Shown piece by piece: positions 63,419 through 64,000 of a stretch of 64,000 bases of DNA. Origin of the DNA: Thermomonas flagellata (lineage in GTDB: Bacteria; Pseudomonadota; Gammaproteobacteria; Xanthomonadales; Xanthomonadaceae); contig NZ_JAJOZK010000004.1 of the NCBI RefSeq assembly GCF_022419185.1, positions 124,001 through 188,000 on the forward strand, given 5' to 3'. Both the position numbers and the translations under genes were made by a program. The notes under the pieces are model-generated. The model ran no database searches. It was not told where the DNA came from and saw nothing but the letters and a program-made list of their open reading frames with translations. Within the stretch, counting starts at the first letter, position 1. The number at the start of each line of letters is the position of its first letter.

Positions 63419-64000
63419 ATGTCCCCGTCCGCGCCACCTGCCGTCGTGCTCGTCTCCGGCGGCATGGATTCGGCCGTCGTGCTCGCCCTCGCGCGCGCGG
63501 CCGGCTTCGCCCCGCATGCCCTGAGCGTGCGCTACGGCCAGCGCCACACCTCCGAGCTGGACGCCGCCGCGCGCGTCGCCCGCGCGCTGGGCGCGGTGGC
63601 GCACAAGACCGTGCACGTGGACCTGCGCAGCATCGGCGGCTCCGCGCTGACCGACGACATCGCGGTGCCCACCGATGCCGACGGCCACGTGATCGGGCAG
63701 GGCATCCCGTCCACCTACGTGCCCGCGCGCAACACCATCATGCTCTCGGTGGCGCTGGGCTGGGCCGAGGTGCTGGGCAGCAGCGACCTGTTCTGCGGCG
63801 TCAATGCGGTGGACTACTCCGGCTATCCGGACTGCCGCCCGGAGTTCATCGCCGGGTTCGAGGCGCTGGCCAACCTCGCCACCAAGGCCGGGGTGGAGGG
63901 CCGCCGCTTCCGCGTGCACGCACCGCTGCTGCGCATGAGCAAGGCCGAGATCGTGCGCGAAGGCCTGCGCCTGGGCGTGGACTTCGCGCTGACGGTGAGC
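63419..64000 (+). CDS. queC: 7-cyano-7-deazaguanine synthase QueC (3-prime truncated by window edge)
   Basis: Adenylating ligase that turns 7-carboxy-7-deazaguanine into preQ0. The visible 194 codons begin with the PP-loop [19 protein letters not shown] (SGGMDS), followed by [57 protein letters not shown] and [14 protein letters not shown], all family motifs. The zinc-binding Cys cluster expected at the C-terminus lies beyond the window. AGGAG sits about 12 bases before the ATG. Confidence 0.96.
   Translation, partial: MSPSAPPAVVLVSGGMDSAVVLALARAAGFAPHALSVRYGQRHTSELDAAARVARALGAVAHKTVHVDLRSIGGSALTDDIAVPTDADGHVIGQGIPSTYVPARNTIMLSVALGWAEVLGSSDLFCGVNAVDYSGYPDCRPEFIAGFEALANLATKAGVEGRRFRVHAPLLRMSKAEIVREGLRLGVDFALTVS

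Overview
This 64 kb window is a very GC-rich chromosomal segment of a gammaproteobacterium of the Xanthomonadaceae/Lysobacteraceae type. The inference rests on gene order: ftsZ-lpxC-(dciA)-M23-secA-Nudix/ThiE, pilB-pilC-pilD-coaE beside pilR-pilS-sucC-sucD, and ruvC-ruvA-kup-ruvB-ybgC-tolQRAB-pal-cpoB-queE-queC. It also fits the DUF3011 protein, an orphan TonB receptor and GC-rich terminators that end in short GTTT tails. The genus cannot be fixed from the sequence alone (Lysobacter, Luteimonas and Pseudoxanthomonas are candidates). I see no tRNA, rRNA, CRISPR array, transposase or phage gene.

Layout. 1-8.5 kb: end of the division/cell-wall cluster (ftsZ, lpxC), a DciA-like helicase loader, an M23 peptidase, secA and a Nudix-ThiE fusion; a 129-bp hairpin-rich tandem repeat lies between ftsZ and lpxC. 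7.9-12.4 kb (minus): type IV pilus assembly genes pilB, pilC, pilD, then coaE. 12.5-24.15 kb (minus): an island of membrane and sugar genes inserted between the pilins and pilB: three large polytopic GT-C-like proteins (two are tandem paralogues), two GtrA-like proteins, a GtrB-like lipid-linked sugar synthase, a second GT2 enzyme, two methyltransferases and a UGM/HemY-like flavoprotein. Most of these genes overlap by a few bases. 24.2-28.4 kb (minus): two tandem pilins, each with a recognisable sigma-54 promoter, a perfect 14-bp dyad upstream, then pilR and pilS.

28.5-48 kb: sucCD, nadE, bamD/rluD (divergent, sharing one AT-rich -10 box), pgeF, an exported M20 peptidase, clpB behind a heat-shock-like promoter, metY, a KefB/YbaL antiporter, a TonB-dependent receptor, an ABC-F ATPase, a SIMPL protein and an FmdB zinc ribbon. 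48-64 kb: a DUF3011 protein, aspS, an acetyltransferase, a small alpha/beta hydrolase, a YebC regulator, the Holliday-junction genes ruvC/ruvA/ruvB interrupted by the potassium transporter kup, the complete Tol-Pal envelope operon, and queE plus the start of queC (7-deazaguanine synthesis).

How they work together: the pilus genes, their two-component regulator and the sugar island read as one surface module. PilS/PilR and sigma-54 would drive pilin, PilB/C/D assemble it, and the island plausibly builds a methylated lipid-linked sugar, flips it and attaches it to the pilin. That last step is inference. The most unusual features are the sugar island, the ruvA 5-prime duplication that forms a 58-codon ORF overlapping ruvA, the 129-bp repeat, the pilR-pilA dyad, and four genes (lpxC, pilS, ruvB, queE) with a -10-like box exactly 6 nt before the ATG, which predicts leaderless mRNAs.
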